In this document: in pieces, positions 14,891 through 23,005 of the stretch | Position numbering within the stretch: the stretch's first letter is position 1 | How the letters are laid out: every line of letters starts with the position of its first letter | Assembly: GCF_003234365.2 (NCBI RefSeq) | Contig: NZ_CP126260.1 | Span: 2,852,001-2,916,000, forward strand | Source: Curtobacterium sp. MCJR17_020 | Lineage (GTDB): Bacteria > Actinomycetota > Actinomycetes > Actinomycetales > Microbacteriaceae | Reading direction: 5' to 3' | Length of the DNA stretch: 64,000 nt | Program-made: the position numbers and the translations under genes | The notes under the pieces: generated by a model | The model's database searches: none | What the model saw: only the letters and a program-made list of their open reading frames with translations | Told to the model about the DNA's origin: nothing

Positions 14891-16450
14891 TCAGGCTCGT
14901 CCGACGGCGGCGCCGTCGTCGACCGTCGGGTCGTCCGAGGCGAGTTCCGGCATGCTCGGCCGGACCCGCTCGAGGCCCCAGAAGACCACGAGTCCCAGGC
15001 CGCAGCCGATGAACCAGCTGTAGTTGTTCAGCCCCGGCAGGATCCCGAGCGCGGGCGGCAGCACCGCACTGGCGACCGAGACCACCCCGGTGACGACGAG
15101 GGTGCCGATGGCGTTCGGGTTGAAGCCGCCGCGGTACCAGTACCGGGCCGAGGTGTCCTTCGTGTACATGTCATCGACGGCGATGCGCTGCTTCCCGACG
15201 ATGTAGTACCCGGCGATCAGGATGCCGAACAGCGGGCCGATGAGGGCGCCGAGCACCCCGAGCGTGTACAGGATGGCCTGGTCGTTGCCGTACCAGATCC
15301 ACGGGGTCAGCAGCACGGAGCCGACCGCGGCGATCATGCCGCCGGCTCGCCACGAGATCCTGCGCGGAGCGACGTTCGAGAAGTCGAACGCGGGGCTGAT
15401 GAAGTTCGCGACGATGTTGATGCCGACCGTCGCCGTGACGAAGGTCAGGCCGCCGAGCAGGATCGCGAACGGAGCGCCGATCGCCTGCACGGTCTCGATC
15501 GGGTCGGTGATGAGCTTGCCGAACACCGGCACGGTCGCGCTGGCGCACAGCACGGTGAGCACCGAGAAGAACAGGAAGTTGATCGGCAGACCCCAGAAGT
15601 TGCCCCGCTTGACCGCCGCGAAGGACTTGCCGTAGCGCGAGAAGTCACCGAAGTTGAGCATCGGGCCGGAGAAGTAGCTGACCACCAGGGCGACCGCGGA
15701 GAGCATGACCGGGATCGACGCGCCGAAGGACAGCGGCTCCCCCACCGACAGCGTGAACGAGATGTTGCCGATGCCGGCCTGGCTGACGAGGTAGATCGCC
15801 AGCGCGATCATCACGACGTACACCGCCGGGCCCGCCCAGTCGATGAACTTCTTGATGGCCTCCATGCCCATCCAGAACAGGGCCCCCTGCGCCACCCACA
15901 GGATCGCGTACGAGATCCACCCGAGCGCCGACAGCCCCAGGAACGAGTGGTCGAGCAGGCCGGCCGAGGCGGGGATGAACTTCAGGAAGATGATGTTGAG
16001 CGACTGCGCGGCGAGGAACGTCTGCACGCCGTACCAGGCCATCGCGATCAGCCCGCGGATGATCGCGGGCACGTTCGCCCCGAGCACCCCGAACACCGCA
16101 CGGTTGATGACCGGGTAGGGCACGCCGGTGCGCTGCGACGGCTTGGCGACGAGGTTGGCGAAGACCTGCACGATCAGGATGCCGACCACCAGGGCGATGA
16201 GCACCTGCCAGCTCGCGATGCCCAGTGCGAAGAGCGACCCGGCGGTGACGTAGCCGCCGACCGAGTGCACGTCGGACATCCAGAAGGCGAAGAAGTTGTA
16301 GCTCGTCCAGCTCTGCTTGCGCAGCGGGGCGAGGTCCTCGTTCGTGAGCGCCGGGTCGTACCCGGGCTTGACGACGCCGGCACCAGCGGGTGCGGCGGTC
16401 GTGGTGGGGGCGTGGGGCGCTGCGACGGGTGTCACGAGATCGCTAGCCAT
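14891..16450 (-). CDS. NCS1 family nucleobase/allantoin permease
   Basis: A 519-residue NCS1 (nucleobase:cation symporter-1) transporter with about twelve membrane helices. The family opening NEDLAPLRKQSWTSYNFFAF with WMSDVHSVGGY is at about residues 36-67, NRAVFGVLGANVPAIIRGLI at about 117-136, and the FSGPMLNFGDFSRYGKSFAA loop near 260. It is first gene of the allantoin operon and is therefore probably the allantoin importer (PucI/AllP type), although NCS1 members also carry hydantoins, uracil or cytosine. Its upstream region carries candidate operator copies. Confidence 0.9.
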   Translation of the reverse strand: MASDLVTPVAAPHAPTTTAAPAGAGVVKPGYDPALTNEDLAPLRKQSWTSYNFFAFWMSDVHSVGGYVTAGSLFALGIASWQVLIALVVGILIVQVFANLVAKPSQRTGVPYPVINRAVFGVLGANVPAIIRGLIAMAWYGVQTFLAAQSLNIIFLKFIPASAGLLDHSFLGLSALGWISYAILWVAQGALFWMGMEAIKKFIDWAGPAVYVVMIALAIYLVSQAGIGNISFTLSVGEPLSFGASIPVMLSAVALVVSYFSGPMLNFGDFSRYGKSFAAVKRGNFWGLPINFLFFSVLTVLCASATVPVFGKLITDPIETVQAIGAPFAILLGGLTFVTATVGINIVANFISPAFDFSNVAPRRISWRAGGMIAAVGSVLLTPWIWYGNDQAILYTLGVLGALIGPLFGILIAGYYIVGKQRIAVDDMYTKDTSARYWYRGGFNPNAIGTLVVTGVVSVASAVLPPALGILPGLNNYSWFIGCGLGLVVFWGLERVRPSMPELASDDPTVDDGAAVGRA

Positions 16451-16541
16451 GGCGTCCTCCGAGGGAGTGGGGTGGGGAGGCGGTGATCGCCTCCACCACA
16501 GAAGCTAGGGAGCCTCTTCGCGCCCGCCGTTTCCCTCGTGT

Positions 16542-16581
16542 AACGGTCGTGTGTCGTGGGTGCCGTCCTGAAACGCTCGTT
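16542..16581. promoter_or_regulatory. candidate allantoin operon operator pair
   Basis: AACGGTCGTG (16542-16551) and AACGCTCGTT (16572-16581) lie 30 bp apart, about three helical turns, upstream of the permease start at 16450. Both resemble the palindrome AACGATCGTT between allB and pucG. They also lie in the promoter region of the divergent SGNH gene. RpiR binding is inferred only. Confidence 0.35.
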
Positions 16582-16625
16582 CCCACTCGCGGAACCTGCA
16601 CAGGCGTGTGCAGGAAGATGCGTCC

Positions 16626-17381
16626 ATGCCTGACACCGTCCGTTACGTCGCGATCGGCGACAGCTTCTCGGAGGGCATCGGCGACGCCGGTGCCGTACCG
16701 TTCCCCGGCTGGACCGGCCGACTCGCGAGCGGCATGGCCCGCGCGCACGACGCGGACGTCCGGTACGCCAACCTCGCCGTGCGTGGGCGCCTGCTCGCCG
16801 GGGTCCTCGGAGAGCAGCTCGACGCGGCTCTCGCACTCGACCCCACCCCGACGCTCATCACCTTCTGCGCCGGCGGCAACGACCTGCTCCGGCCACGGTT
16901 CGACGCCCACGCCCTCATCGCCCCGCTCGAAGCGGCGGTCGCCACGGTCCTGGGCCGCGGGGTCCGGCTGGCGCTGCTGAGCCCCGCTGACCCGAGCGCC
17001 CGGCTCCCCCTCGGACGCCTCATCAACGCGCGCGGCGACGCCTGGGCGGACGCCCTCGCCGACCTCGCCGACCGGTACGACCTGCCCTTCGTCGACGTGT
17101 CCCGTGATCCACACCTGCGCCGTGCCGAGTTCTGGTCCGACGACCGACTGCACATGAACGCGACCGGCCACCAACGCGTCGCCGACCTCGCCCTGCACGC
17201 GATCGAGGACGGACCGGCACCGATCGAGCCGGCGTCCGAACAGACCGGTCGCACGCGGCTCTCCGAGGAACTCCGTTACTACCGCGAGCACGTCCTGCCG
17301 TGGGTGCAGCGTCGTGTGACCCGACGGTCCTCGGGCGACGGACGCTCGGCAACCTACCCGGCGTGGACCCCCGTCGACTGA
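16626..17381 (+). CDS. SGNH/GDSL family hydrolase
   Basis: A 251-residue SGNH esterase/lipase. Block I is YVAIGDSFSEGIGD with Ser13, block III is FCAGGNDLL (about 79-87), and block V is DDRLHMNATGHQRVAD (about 172-187), supplying the Asp and His of the triad. There is no signal peptide, so it is likely cytoplasmic. The C-terminal 50 residues (ELRYYREHVLPWVQRRVTRR) form a basic helix seen in actinobacterial members. ATG 16626 has AGGAAG upstream; a GTG at 16608 is an alternative. It is divergent from the allantoin operon but has no clear link to it. Confidence 0.88.
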   Translation: MPDTVRYVAIGDSFSEGIGDAGAVPFPGWTGRLASGMARAHDADVRYANLAVRGRLLAGVLGEQLDAALALDPTPTLITFCAGGNDLLRPRFDAHALIAPLEAAVATVLGRGVRLALLSPADPSARLPLGRLINARGDAWADALADLADRYDLPFVDVSRDPHLRRAEFWSDDRLHMNATGHQRVADLALHAIEDGPAPIEPASEQTGRTRLSEELRYYREHVLPWVQRRVTRRSSGDGRSATYPAWTPVD

Positions 17382-17498
17382 TCACGCACGATCGCGGCGG
17401 TTCTCCGCACGCGTCCCGCGCTCCGCTTGTCCTCCCCCGCGCGCAGCCGTTCTACTCGGGTGATCCACGTCCGAGCCGAACTCAGGGGAGACGGCACC

Positions 17499-18086
17499 AT
17501 GCACACTGCGCCACGCCCATCCGGCACCACCGCGACACGTCCTGCGACCGTCACCACCCCGACGGGCACCCCCAGCACCGCACACGGCATCGACCACATC
17601 GGCCTCACCGTGCCCGACATCGACCAGGCCACCGACTTCTTCGTCCTGGGACTCGACGCCGTCCCCCTGTACGACCGGTTCCTCCGGAGCGAACCGCTCC
17701 GCGGCGAACCCGACGTCCAGCGCCGCCTCGGCATCCCGAAGACCATGGCCCAGGGGGCGCTGCGGATGCTCGCGCTGCCGAACGGTCCGGGACTCGAGCT
17801 GTTCGAGTACCACGGTCCCGACCAGCGGACAGCAGCTCGGGCCAGCGACATCGGTTGGCAGCACGTGGCGTTCTACGTCGACGACATCGACCACGCGCTG
17901 TCGCACATCGAGACGGCGGGCGGCCAGCGGTACGCCGACCCGCGGGACCTGGGCGGCAACGAGAGCGGGTTCGGCAACCGGTTCGTGTACGTCGGAACGC
18001 CGTGGGGGTCCACGATCGAGTTGATCACCTACCCGAGTCGGCAGTCGTACGAGGACCACGCCCCGCGACCGAAGTGGCGGGTCTGA
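17499..18086 (+). CDS. VOC family protein (glyoxalase/dioxygenase fold)
   Basis: A 195-residue vicinal oxygen chelate protein. After a Thr-rich N-terminal stretch, the two paired beta-alpha-beta units are visible: GIDHIGLTVPDIDQATDFFV (about 28-47) and WQHVAFYVDDIDHALSHIE (about 122-140). Metal-ligand type residues are His30 in the first motif, His124 in the second and the late Glu in STIELITYP. The FVYVGTPWGSTIELITYP ending resembles lactoylglutathione lyase-like and epimerase-like members. ATG 17499 follows AGGGGAG, and longer in-frame starts lack this. The substrate is unknown. Confidence 0.8.
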   Translation: MHTAPRPSGTTATRPATVTTPTGTPSTAHGIDHIGLTVPDIDQATDFFVLGLDAVPLYDRFLRSEPLRGEPDVQRRLGIPKTMAQGALRMLALPNGPGLELFEYHGPDQRTAARASDIGWQHVAFYVDDIDHALSHIETAGGQRYADPRDLGGNESGFGNRFVYVGTPWGSTIELITYPSRQSYEDHAPRPKWRV

Positions 18087-18090
18087 CCGT

Positions 18091-18594
18091 TCAGTGCGCC
18101 GGGGCCGTCGCGATGTACGTCCGCGTCGGCCCGCCCGTCAGGGCGTGCGGGAACTCGACCCCGTCCGCCCGGAACCCGCCGGCTTCGTAGAGCCGCAGCG
18201 CCCGCTCGTTGCCGGCGAGTGCGTGCAGGACCACCGCGGGGTGTCCCGCCGCCGACGCCGCGTCGACCGACGCGGCCAGGAGTGTGCGGCCAACACCCCG
18301 CGCCTGCACGTCCGGGCGGACGGCGAGCAGCGACAGGTAGGCGGCGTCGGACGGGTCGGTCGGACGCCCGGACCCCGGCGCCGTCACGAGCGCGAAGCCG
18401 TCGATCGCACCGGCCGCTCCGGCAGCGACGAGCAGTGCGACGCGCGGTACGGCGAACTTCGACGCCGCGCGGGCTCGCACCGCGTCGGACTCCGGAACGC
18501 CGTCCCGTGCCGCGACCGCTGCGACCCACAGGTCGACGCAGGCCGACACCTCGTCCGGAGCCGCTGGACGCACGGACACGGACGGTTCGATCAC
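18091..18594 (-). CDS. GNAT family N-acetyltransferase
   Basis: A 167-residue acetyltransferase. The core CoA-binding segment is LSLLAVRPDVQARGVGRTLL (about 87-106), followed by HPAVVLHALAGNERALRLYE and AGGFRADGVEF, the usual late helix and strand. The N-terminus VSVRPAAPDEVSACVDLWVA is standard for the family. The substrate cannot be assigned. It ends four bases from the convergent VOC gene and starts five bases after the monooxygenase stop, so the last two may be cotranscribed. Confidence 0.85.
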   Translation of the reverse strand: MIEPSVSVRPAAPDEVSACVDLWVAAVAARDGVPESDAVRARAASKFAVPRVALLVAAGAAGAIDGFALVTAPGSGRPTDPSDAAYLSLLAVRPDVQARGVGRTLLAASVDAASAAGHPAVVLHALAGNERALRLYEAGGFRADGVEFPHALTGGPTRTYIATAPAH

Positions 18595-18598
18595 CCGG

Positions 18599-20002
18599 TC
18601 AGCCTACGACCGCGCTGCTGCCGATCCTGAACGACGCCCCACGGTGCTCGTCGGGCAACCGGTCACCGCGGCCGTGCAGCTTGTGCCGCAGCGAACCGGG
18701 CTCGTAGCCGGTCGGGTAGGCCCCACGGGCCCGGAGTTCGGGGATCACGAACTCGATGACGTCCTCCCACGTGCCCGGGGTCACCGCGTACGCCAGGTTG
18801 AACCCGTCGACGTCGGTGAGTTCCTGGATCTCCTGCAGTCGGTCGGCGATGGTCGCGCCCCCGCCGACGGCGACCGGCCCGAGCCCGCCGATCGCGGTGT
18901 GCCGGGCGAGGTCGCGGATCGTCCACGAGCTGCCGTCCTCACCGGTCGCCGCCGCGATGTTGGCGGCCGCCGACTGGATCGCGTTCGACTCGACGTCGCC
19001 GAGCGGCTCGTCGAGGTCCCACTGCGACAGGTCGACGCCCATCCAGCCGGAGTTGAGCACCAGCGCACCGAGCTCCGACGCGTACGACAGGTAGTCCTCG
19101 TACTTCGCCTGGGCCAGCTCGTCGGTGGCGTCCGTGATCACGGTGAGCAGTGTGTAGACGCGAGCGGCGTAGCGGTCGCGACCAGCTGCCTCCAGGGCGT
19201 CACGGACCTTCGCGACGGTCGACGCGAGCTGCTCGACGGTCGGTGCGCCCACGAAGACGGCTTCGGCGTTCTCCGCTGCGAAGCGGATGCCGCGCGGCGA
19301 CGCGCCCGCCTGGTAGATGACGGGCGAGCGCTGCACCGACGGCTCGGACAGGTGGATGCCCGGCACGTCGAAGTGCGTGCCGTGGTGCTCGATCGGGTGC
19401 ACCTTCGCCGGGTCCGTGAAGACCCCGGACTCGCGGTCGGCGACGACCGCGTCGTCCTCCCACGAGCCCTCCCACAGCTTGTAGAGGACCTCGAGGTACT
19501 CGTCGGCCACGTCGTAGCGGTCGTCGTGCGACAGCTGGTCGGTCTGGCCCATGTTCCGCGCAGCGCTCGGCAGGTAGCCGGTGACGACGTTCCAACCGAC
19601 GCGCCCCTTGGTCAGGTGGTCGAGCGTGGAGATCCGCCGGGCGAACGGGTACGGGTGCTCGTACGCGGTCCCCGCCGTGATCCCGAAGCCGAGGTGCTCG
19701 GTCACCGACGCCATCGCCGACACCAGCAGGATCGGGTCGTTCACCGGCACCTGCGAGCCGGTGCGGAGTGCGGCCTCGTTCGAGTCGCCGTACACGTCGT
19801 ACGTGCCCAGCACGTCGGCGATGAAGATGCCGTCGAACGCCCCACCTTCGAGCGTCTTCGCCAGGTCCGTCCAGTACGTCAGGTCGCGGTAGTCCCGCGA
19901 TCGGTCGCGCGGGTGCCGCCACAGCCCGGAGGACTGGTGCGCGACGCAGTTCATGTCGAACGCGTTGAAGCGGATCTGCCGGGGCTCGCTGCTGCTGGTC
20001 AC
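18599..20002 (-). CDS. NtaA/DmoA family FMN-dependent monooxygenase (LLM class)
   Basis: A 467-residue bacterial luciferase-like monooxygenase of the NtaA/SnaA/DszA/DmoA subgroup, which uses FMNH2 from a partner reductase. Family marks are FNAFDMNCVAHQSSGLWRHP (about 12-31), FADIADVLG-like FDGIFIADVLGTYDVYG, STLDHLTKGRVGWNVVTGYL (about 124-143) and SPVIYQAGASPRGIRFAAEN (about 222-241). Substrates in the group include nitrilotriacetate, dibenzothiophene sulfone, dimethyl sulfide and pyrimidine-like compounds; none can be chosen here. No flavin reductase gene is adjacent. A GNAT gene follows by five bases. Confidence 0.88.
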   Translation of the reverse strand: MTSSSEPRQIRFNAFDMNCVAHQSSGLWRHPRDRSRDYRDLTYWTDLAKTLEGGAFDGIFIADVLGTYDVYGDSNEAALRTGSQVPVNDPILLVSAMASVTEHLGFGITAGTAYEHPYPFARRISTLDHLTKGRVGWNVVTGYLPSAARNMGQTDQLSHDDRYDVADEYLEVLYKLWEGSWEDDAVVADRESGVFTDPAKVHPIEHHGTHFDVPGIHLSEPSVQRSPVIYQAGASPRGIRFAAENAEAVFVGAPTVEQLASTVAKVRDALEAAGRDRYAARVYTLLTVITDATDELAQAKYEDYLSYASELGALVLNSGWMGVDLSQWDLDEPLGDVESNAIQSAAANIAAATGEDGSSWTIRDLARHTAIGGLGPVAVGGGATIADRLQEIQELTDVDGFNLAYAVTPGTWEDVIEFVIPELRARGAYPTGYEPGSLRHKLHGRGDRLPDEHRGASFRIGSSAVVG

Positions 20003-20068
20003 GATTGGCGACGCTACGTGCGACGACTGCGTTCGTCGTGCATCGTGACGAAGCGTGACGGCCGCAGC

Positions 20069-20437
20069 TCAGGCGCGGTCGTGGAGCGTGACCTGGTAGC
20101 CGTCCGGGTCGGCGAAGGTGAACGTCCGACCGAACGGGCCGTCGATCGGTGCCGACACGATCGTGTGGCCGTCGGCGGCCAGAGCGTCGTGGATGGCCTG
20201 CACGTCGGTCGCGTGCAGCCAGATCGCCGCCCCGATACCCGGCTGCGACACCGCGTCGAGGTCGGTGCCGGGGACGACGTCCCGCAGCGCGAACGCGATC
20301 GGCGTCGTCTCGAAGACGACGGCGTGCGGCGGGCCGGCCTGCGAGCGGACGAGGCCGAGGTACCGCTCGTAGAACGCCTGGGACGCGGTCAGGTCGCGGG
20401 TCTGCAGGGAGATGAAGTCGGGGCCGGTGACGGGCAT
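20069..20437 (-). CDS. VOC family protein controlled by the adjacent MarR regulator
   Basis: A 122-residue single-domain glyoxalase-fold protein. It opens DFISLQTRDLTASQAFYERY and closes GPFGRTFTFADPDGYQVTLHDRA, the standard glyoxalase/bleomycin resistance termini. The central IWLHATDVQAIHDALAADGH supplies the second half. Detoxification or sequestration of a small molecule is usual for such proteins. It is divergent from a MarR gene, and two palindromic operators lie between them, which strongly suggests inducible repression. Confidence 0.85.
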   Translation of the reverse strand: MPVTGPDFISLQTRDLTASQAFYERYLGLVRSQAGPPHAVVFETTPIAFALRDVVPGTDLDAVSQPGIGAAIWLHATDVQAIHDALAADGHTIVSAPIDGPFGRTFTFADPDGYQVTLHDRA

Positions 20438-20456
20438 GTGGAGCTCCTTCGTGTCG

Positions 20457-20500
20457 TGTCAGTCTTCTGACACAGAGCAACCTATGTCAGACTCCTGACA
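20457..20500. promoter_or_regulatory. double MarR operator
   Basis: TGTCAGTCTTCTGACA (20457-20472) and TGTCAGACTCCTGACA (20485-20500) are two near-identical palindromes with TGTCAG/CTGACA arms, centres 28 bp apart. They fill the 62-bp gap between the divergent VOC and MarR genes, and the second one ends on the first base of the MarR start codon. Autorepression and control of the VOC gene follow directly from the layout. Confidence 0.8.
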
Positions 20501-20964
20501 TGAGTCAAGACGGAATCGACCTCGAGACGTCCCTCGGGTACCTGCTCAAGGAAGCCGCGAGCGCCCTCCGCGCCGCGATGGAGGCAGTGCTGCGCCCGCT
20601 CGGCATGACGATGACGCACTACTCGTGCCTCGAACTCCTGGCGCAGCGGCCCGGTCTGTCGAACTCCGAGCTCGCACGCGGCGCGTTCGTCACGCGGCAG
20701 TCGATGAACGTGTTGCTGCAGGCCCTGGAACGGGACGGCTTCGTGACACGGGCCACCGAGGCACCGGTCGGCAAAGCGCTCCCGACGCGGTTGACAGCGA
20801 GCGGCCGCGCGAGCCTCGAGCGTGCGAGTGCGGCGGTCCGTGGTGTCGAGGTCCGGATGCTCGAGGGGTTGTCGGGTGAGCAGCAGGTGGCGGCGCGGGG
20901 CGCCCTGCGCAGCATGGTGCGCTCCCTCCGTGGAACCGCCGACGACGAGGTCGGCTCGGTCTGA
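20500..20964 (+). CDS. MarR family transcriptional regulator
   Basis: A 154-residue winged-helix repressor. The DNA-recognition part is LAQRPGLSNSELARGAFVTR with QSMNVLLQALERDGFVTR (about 47-86), followed by the wing GKALPTRLTASGRASLERA. Helices at both ends (ETSLGYLLKEAASALRAAME; AARGALRSMVRSLRG) form the dimer interface. It starts at ATG 20500, touching its own operator, and probably represses itself and the divergent VOC gene. Typical MarR inducers are phenolic or oxidising compounds; the ligand is unknown. Confidence 0.9.
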   Translation: MSQDGIDLETSLGYLLKEAASALRAAMEAVLRPLGMTMTHYSCLELLAQRPGLSNSELARGAFVTRQSMNVLLQALERDGFVTRATEAPVGKALPTRLTASGRASLERASAAVRGVEVRMLEGLSGEQQVAARGALRSMVRSLRGTADDEVGSV

Positions 20965-21016
20965 CCACGCGGTACCCTGCCACTGACATTGACGTATTTC
21001 ATGAGGGGAACCGTTC

Positions 21017-21259
21017 ATGCACGAGGACTTCACCAGCCTGTACCTGTCGAGCCTCTGGCTCAGCGTCGCGATGCTCGCCGGTGGTTTCGCGCGGACCCGG
21101 AACCGATCGGCGTGGACCTGGTTCCTCCTGACGCTGCTGTTCGGCCCGCTCGCGGTGCTGCTGCTCGTCACGTGGCCGGCGCGCCCGCCCGGCCGGACCG
21201 ACCCCGCGCGGAACGATGCGTCCGCATCGGCACCGGACACGGGCGGTTCCGAGGAGTAG
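21017..21259 (+). CDS. small two-helix membrane protein
   Basis: An 80-residue protein with two predicted membrane helices: LYLSSLWLSVAMLAGGFA (about 8-25) and WTWFLLTLLFGPLAVLLLVT (about 33-52). A polar Pro/Asp/Ala tail of about 27 residues (ARPPGRTDPARNDASA) follows. ATG 21017 follows TGAGGGGAA. The FLLTLLFGPLAVLLL helix resembles small PLDc_N or DUF-type inner membrane proteins, but I do not assign a family. The next gene (HdeD-like) begins 52 bp downstream on the same strand. Confidence 0.65.
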   Translation: MHEDFTSLYLSSLWLSVAMLAGGFARTRNRSAWTWFLLTLLFGPLAVLLLVTWPARPPGRTDPARNDASASAPDTGGSEE

Positions 21260-21311
21260 CCCTGACGCAGAAGCGCGCAGGACCAGATCCTCTCAGGGAA
21301 GGGCGGACACC

Positions 21312-21887
21312 ATGGCGCTGAAGGACGACGCCGTCGCCGACGTCGGCGGGGACCGACGACTGCGGACCGCGCTGTTGATCGTCGGCATCGTGGCGGTCCT
21401 CGTCGGTGTCGCCGCGCTCGTGCTCCCGCACGCGACGCTGTTCGCGGTCGCGTGGGTGTTCGGCATCTACCTGCTGGTGTCCGGCTTGTCGATGGTCGTC
21501 CGTGCGTTCGCCCGCCGGATCGGCACGGGCCGCCGCATCGGCTTGGTCGTCCTCGGGGCGCTGATCGTCGCCGGGGGCATCGTGGCGCTCGTCGCCCCGC
21601 CAGTCGGGGTGCGGTGGATCGCGTTCGTGATCGGCTTCGCCTGGCTGGTCGAGGGCATCACCCTGCTCTACGCCCCGACACCGACGAACCGTGCCCTGAC
21701 GATCGGTGCCGCGGTGCTCAGCATCGTCATCGGCGTGCTCGTCATCAACTTGCCGTCCATCGGGGCAGCGCTGGCCGTCGTCGCCATCGCCGGCTTCCTG
21801 ATCCTGTTCGGCATCGTGCAGATCGCCCTCGGGGTCACCGTCGGACGCGCTGACCGATCCGCCACGACCGCCGGACGAGCGGCCTGA
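21312..21887 (+). CDS. HdeD family (DUF308) membrane protein
   Basis: A 191-residue protein with six evenly spaced hydrophobic helices from about residue 17 to 175 (for example TALLIVGIVAVLVGVAALVL and TLFAVAWVFGIYLLVSGLSM), matching the DUF308/HdeD pattern of repeated two-helix units. HdeD was linked to acid resistance in E. coli at high density; the mechanism is unclear. ATG 21312 follows GGGAAGGGCGGA and removes a leader that is only readable through the upstream gene. Position suggests cotranscription with the small membrane protein. Confidence 0.82.
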   Translation: MALKDDAVADVGGDRRLRTALLIVGIVAVLVGVAALVLPHATLFAVAWVFGIYLLVSGLSMVVRAFARRIGTGRRIGLVVLGALIVAGGIVALVAPPVGVRWIAFVIGFAWLVEGITLLYAPTPTNRALTIGAAVLSIVIGVLVINLPSIGAALAVVAIAGFLILFGIVQIALGVTVGRADRSATTAGRAA

Positions 21888-21911
21888 CCGCAGCTCCTGC
21901 GCAGGGGTCCG

Positions 21912-22481
21912 TCACCCATCGAAGAAGACGTCGGCAGCGTCCATCGGGGCGAACTGCACTTCGAAGTCGCGTTCGTTGGGGATCCACACGTCCCGCCACA
22001 GGTCGTCGTGGTCACGTCCGAGCCGGCGGTCGCGGGCCATGCCGCGACGAGCGGCGGTGTCGAGGTCCACGTCGCACCAGACCGCCACGTCGATGTGCGG
22101 CATCGCGTCGGGGTGGAAGAGGCCGATGAGGTCGACGACCACGACGTCCGTCGTCGGCAGTGGCTCCGCGGGACCGAGCGCCCGGACCGACCAGTCGAAC
22201 CGCTGGAACGTGCTCGCTCGCCCCGTCCGGTGCGGTTCGAGGACGGACGACATCAGACGCTCCCGATCGACACCGTCCCAGTCGGCCGACCGCCGGTGGG
22301 ACCGCTCCGGATCGAGGAAGTCGTCTCCACGGATCCGCACCGCGCCCGGCACGTTGCCGGCCAGACTGCGCGCCAGCGTGGACTTCCCGGAGCCGCAGTA
22401 CCCCGAGATGCCGACGACGATGGGGTGCCCGGCCGAGGCGCGGCGTGCCGCCACGAGGTCGATGACACCGTGCTGATCCAT
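21912..22481 (-). CDS. P-loop NTPase, uridine kinase-like
   Basis: A 189-residue small P-loop kinase. The Walker A is GISGYCGSGKSTLARSL (about 24-40), followed by VRIRGDDFLDPERSHRRSAD, a uridine kinase/pantothenate kinase-like acceptor loop. The Walker B-like strand is TTDVVVVDLIGLFHPD (about 108-123), and the lid has ARRGMARDRRLGRDHDDLW. The acceptor is probably a nucleoside or sugar, not proven. ATG 22481 is chosen; the much longer in-frame ORF upstream has no homologous content and overlaps a divergent gene. Confidence 0.78.
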   Translation of the reverse strand: MDQHGVIDLVAARRASAGHPIVVGISGYCGSGKSTLARSLAGNVPGAVRIRGDDFLDPERSHRRSADWDGVDRERLMSSVLEPHRTGRASTFQRFDWSVRALGPAEPLPTTDVVVVDLIGLFHPDAMPHIDVAVWCDVDLDTAARRGMARDRRLGRDHDDLWRDVWIPNERDFEVQFAPMDAADVFFDG

Positions 22482-22544
22482 CGGACCAGCGTACGAGCCG
22501 ATCACCAGCACGGGATCCGCGCCGACGACTCCTAGGCTCGACGG

Positions 22545-22976
22545 GTGGACGTCACACTGCGGAACAGCATCCCCGAGGACATCGAGTGGCTCGTCGAGCT
22601 GCGTGCGCAGGTCCTCCGTGCCGACCTGGAGCGTCTCGGCCGCTTCGACGCGGTCCGGGTCCGCGGGCGGATGCGTGATGCCTTCGCGCCCGAGCACACC
22701 CGGGTCGTCGTGGTCGACGGGTGTGATCGCGGCTCGATCACCGTGCGTCCGGACGCCGACACCCGGTGGATCGAGCACTTCTACCTCGCGCCGGACGTCC
22801 AGGGCCGAGGCGTGGGCTCGGTGGTGCTCCGGAGCGTCCTCGACGAACCACACGCCGGACCCGCGCGACTCAACGTCCTGCAGGGCAGCGCCGCGCGCCG
22901 GCTCTACGAACGGCACGGTTTCGTCGTCGACACCGAGGACGACGTCGACGTCTTCATGACGCATCGTCCCGTCTGA
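22545..22976 (+). CDS. GNAT family N-acetyltransferase
   Basis: A 143-residue acetyltransferase. The motif IEHFYLAPDVQGRGVGSVVL (about 73-92) is the CoA-binding strand-turn-helix, and NVLQGSAARRLYERHGFVVD is the typical ending. The N-terminus has the rarer LVELRAQVLRADLERLGRFD helix pair seen in GNATs annotated as acting on small molecules. The start is GTG 22545. It lies divergent from the P-loop kinase. No substrate is assigned. Confidence 0.84.
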   Translation: MDVTLRNSIPEDIEWLVELRAQVLRADLERLGRFDAVRVRGRMRDAFAPEHTRVVVVDGCDRGSITVRPDADTRWIEHFYLAPDVQGRGVGSVVLRSVLDEPHAGPARLNVLQGSAARRLYERHGFVVDTEDDVDVFMTHRPV

Positions 22977-23005
22977 GCGGGACGAGTACCGCCCCTGAGC
23001 AGGGC

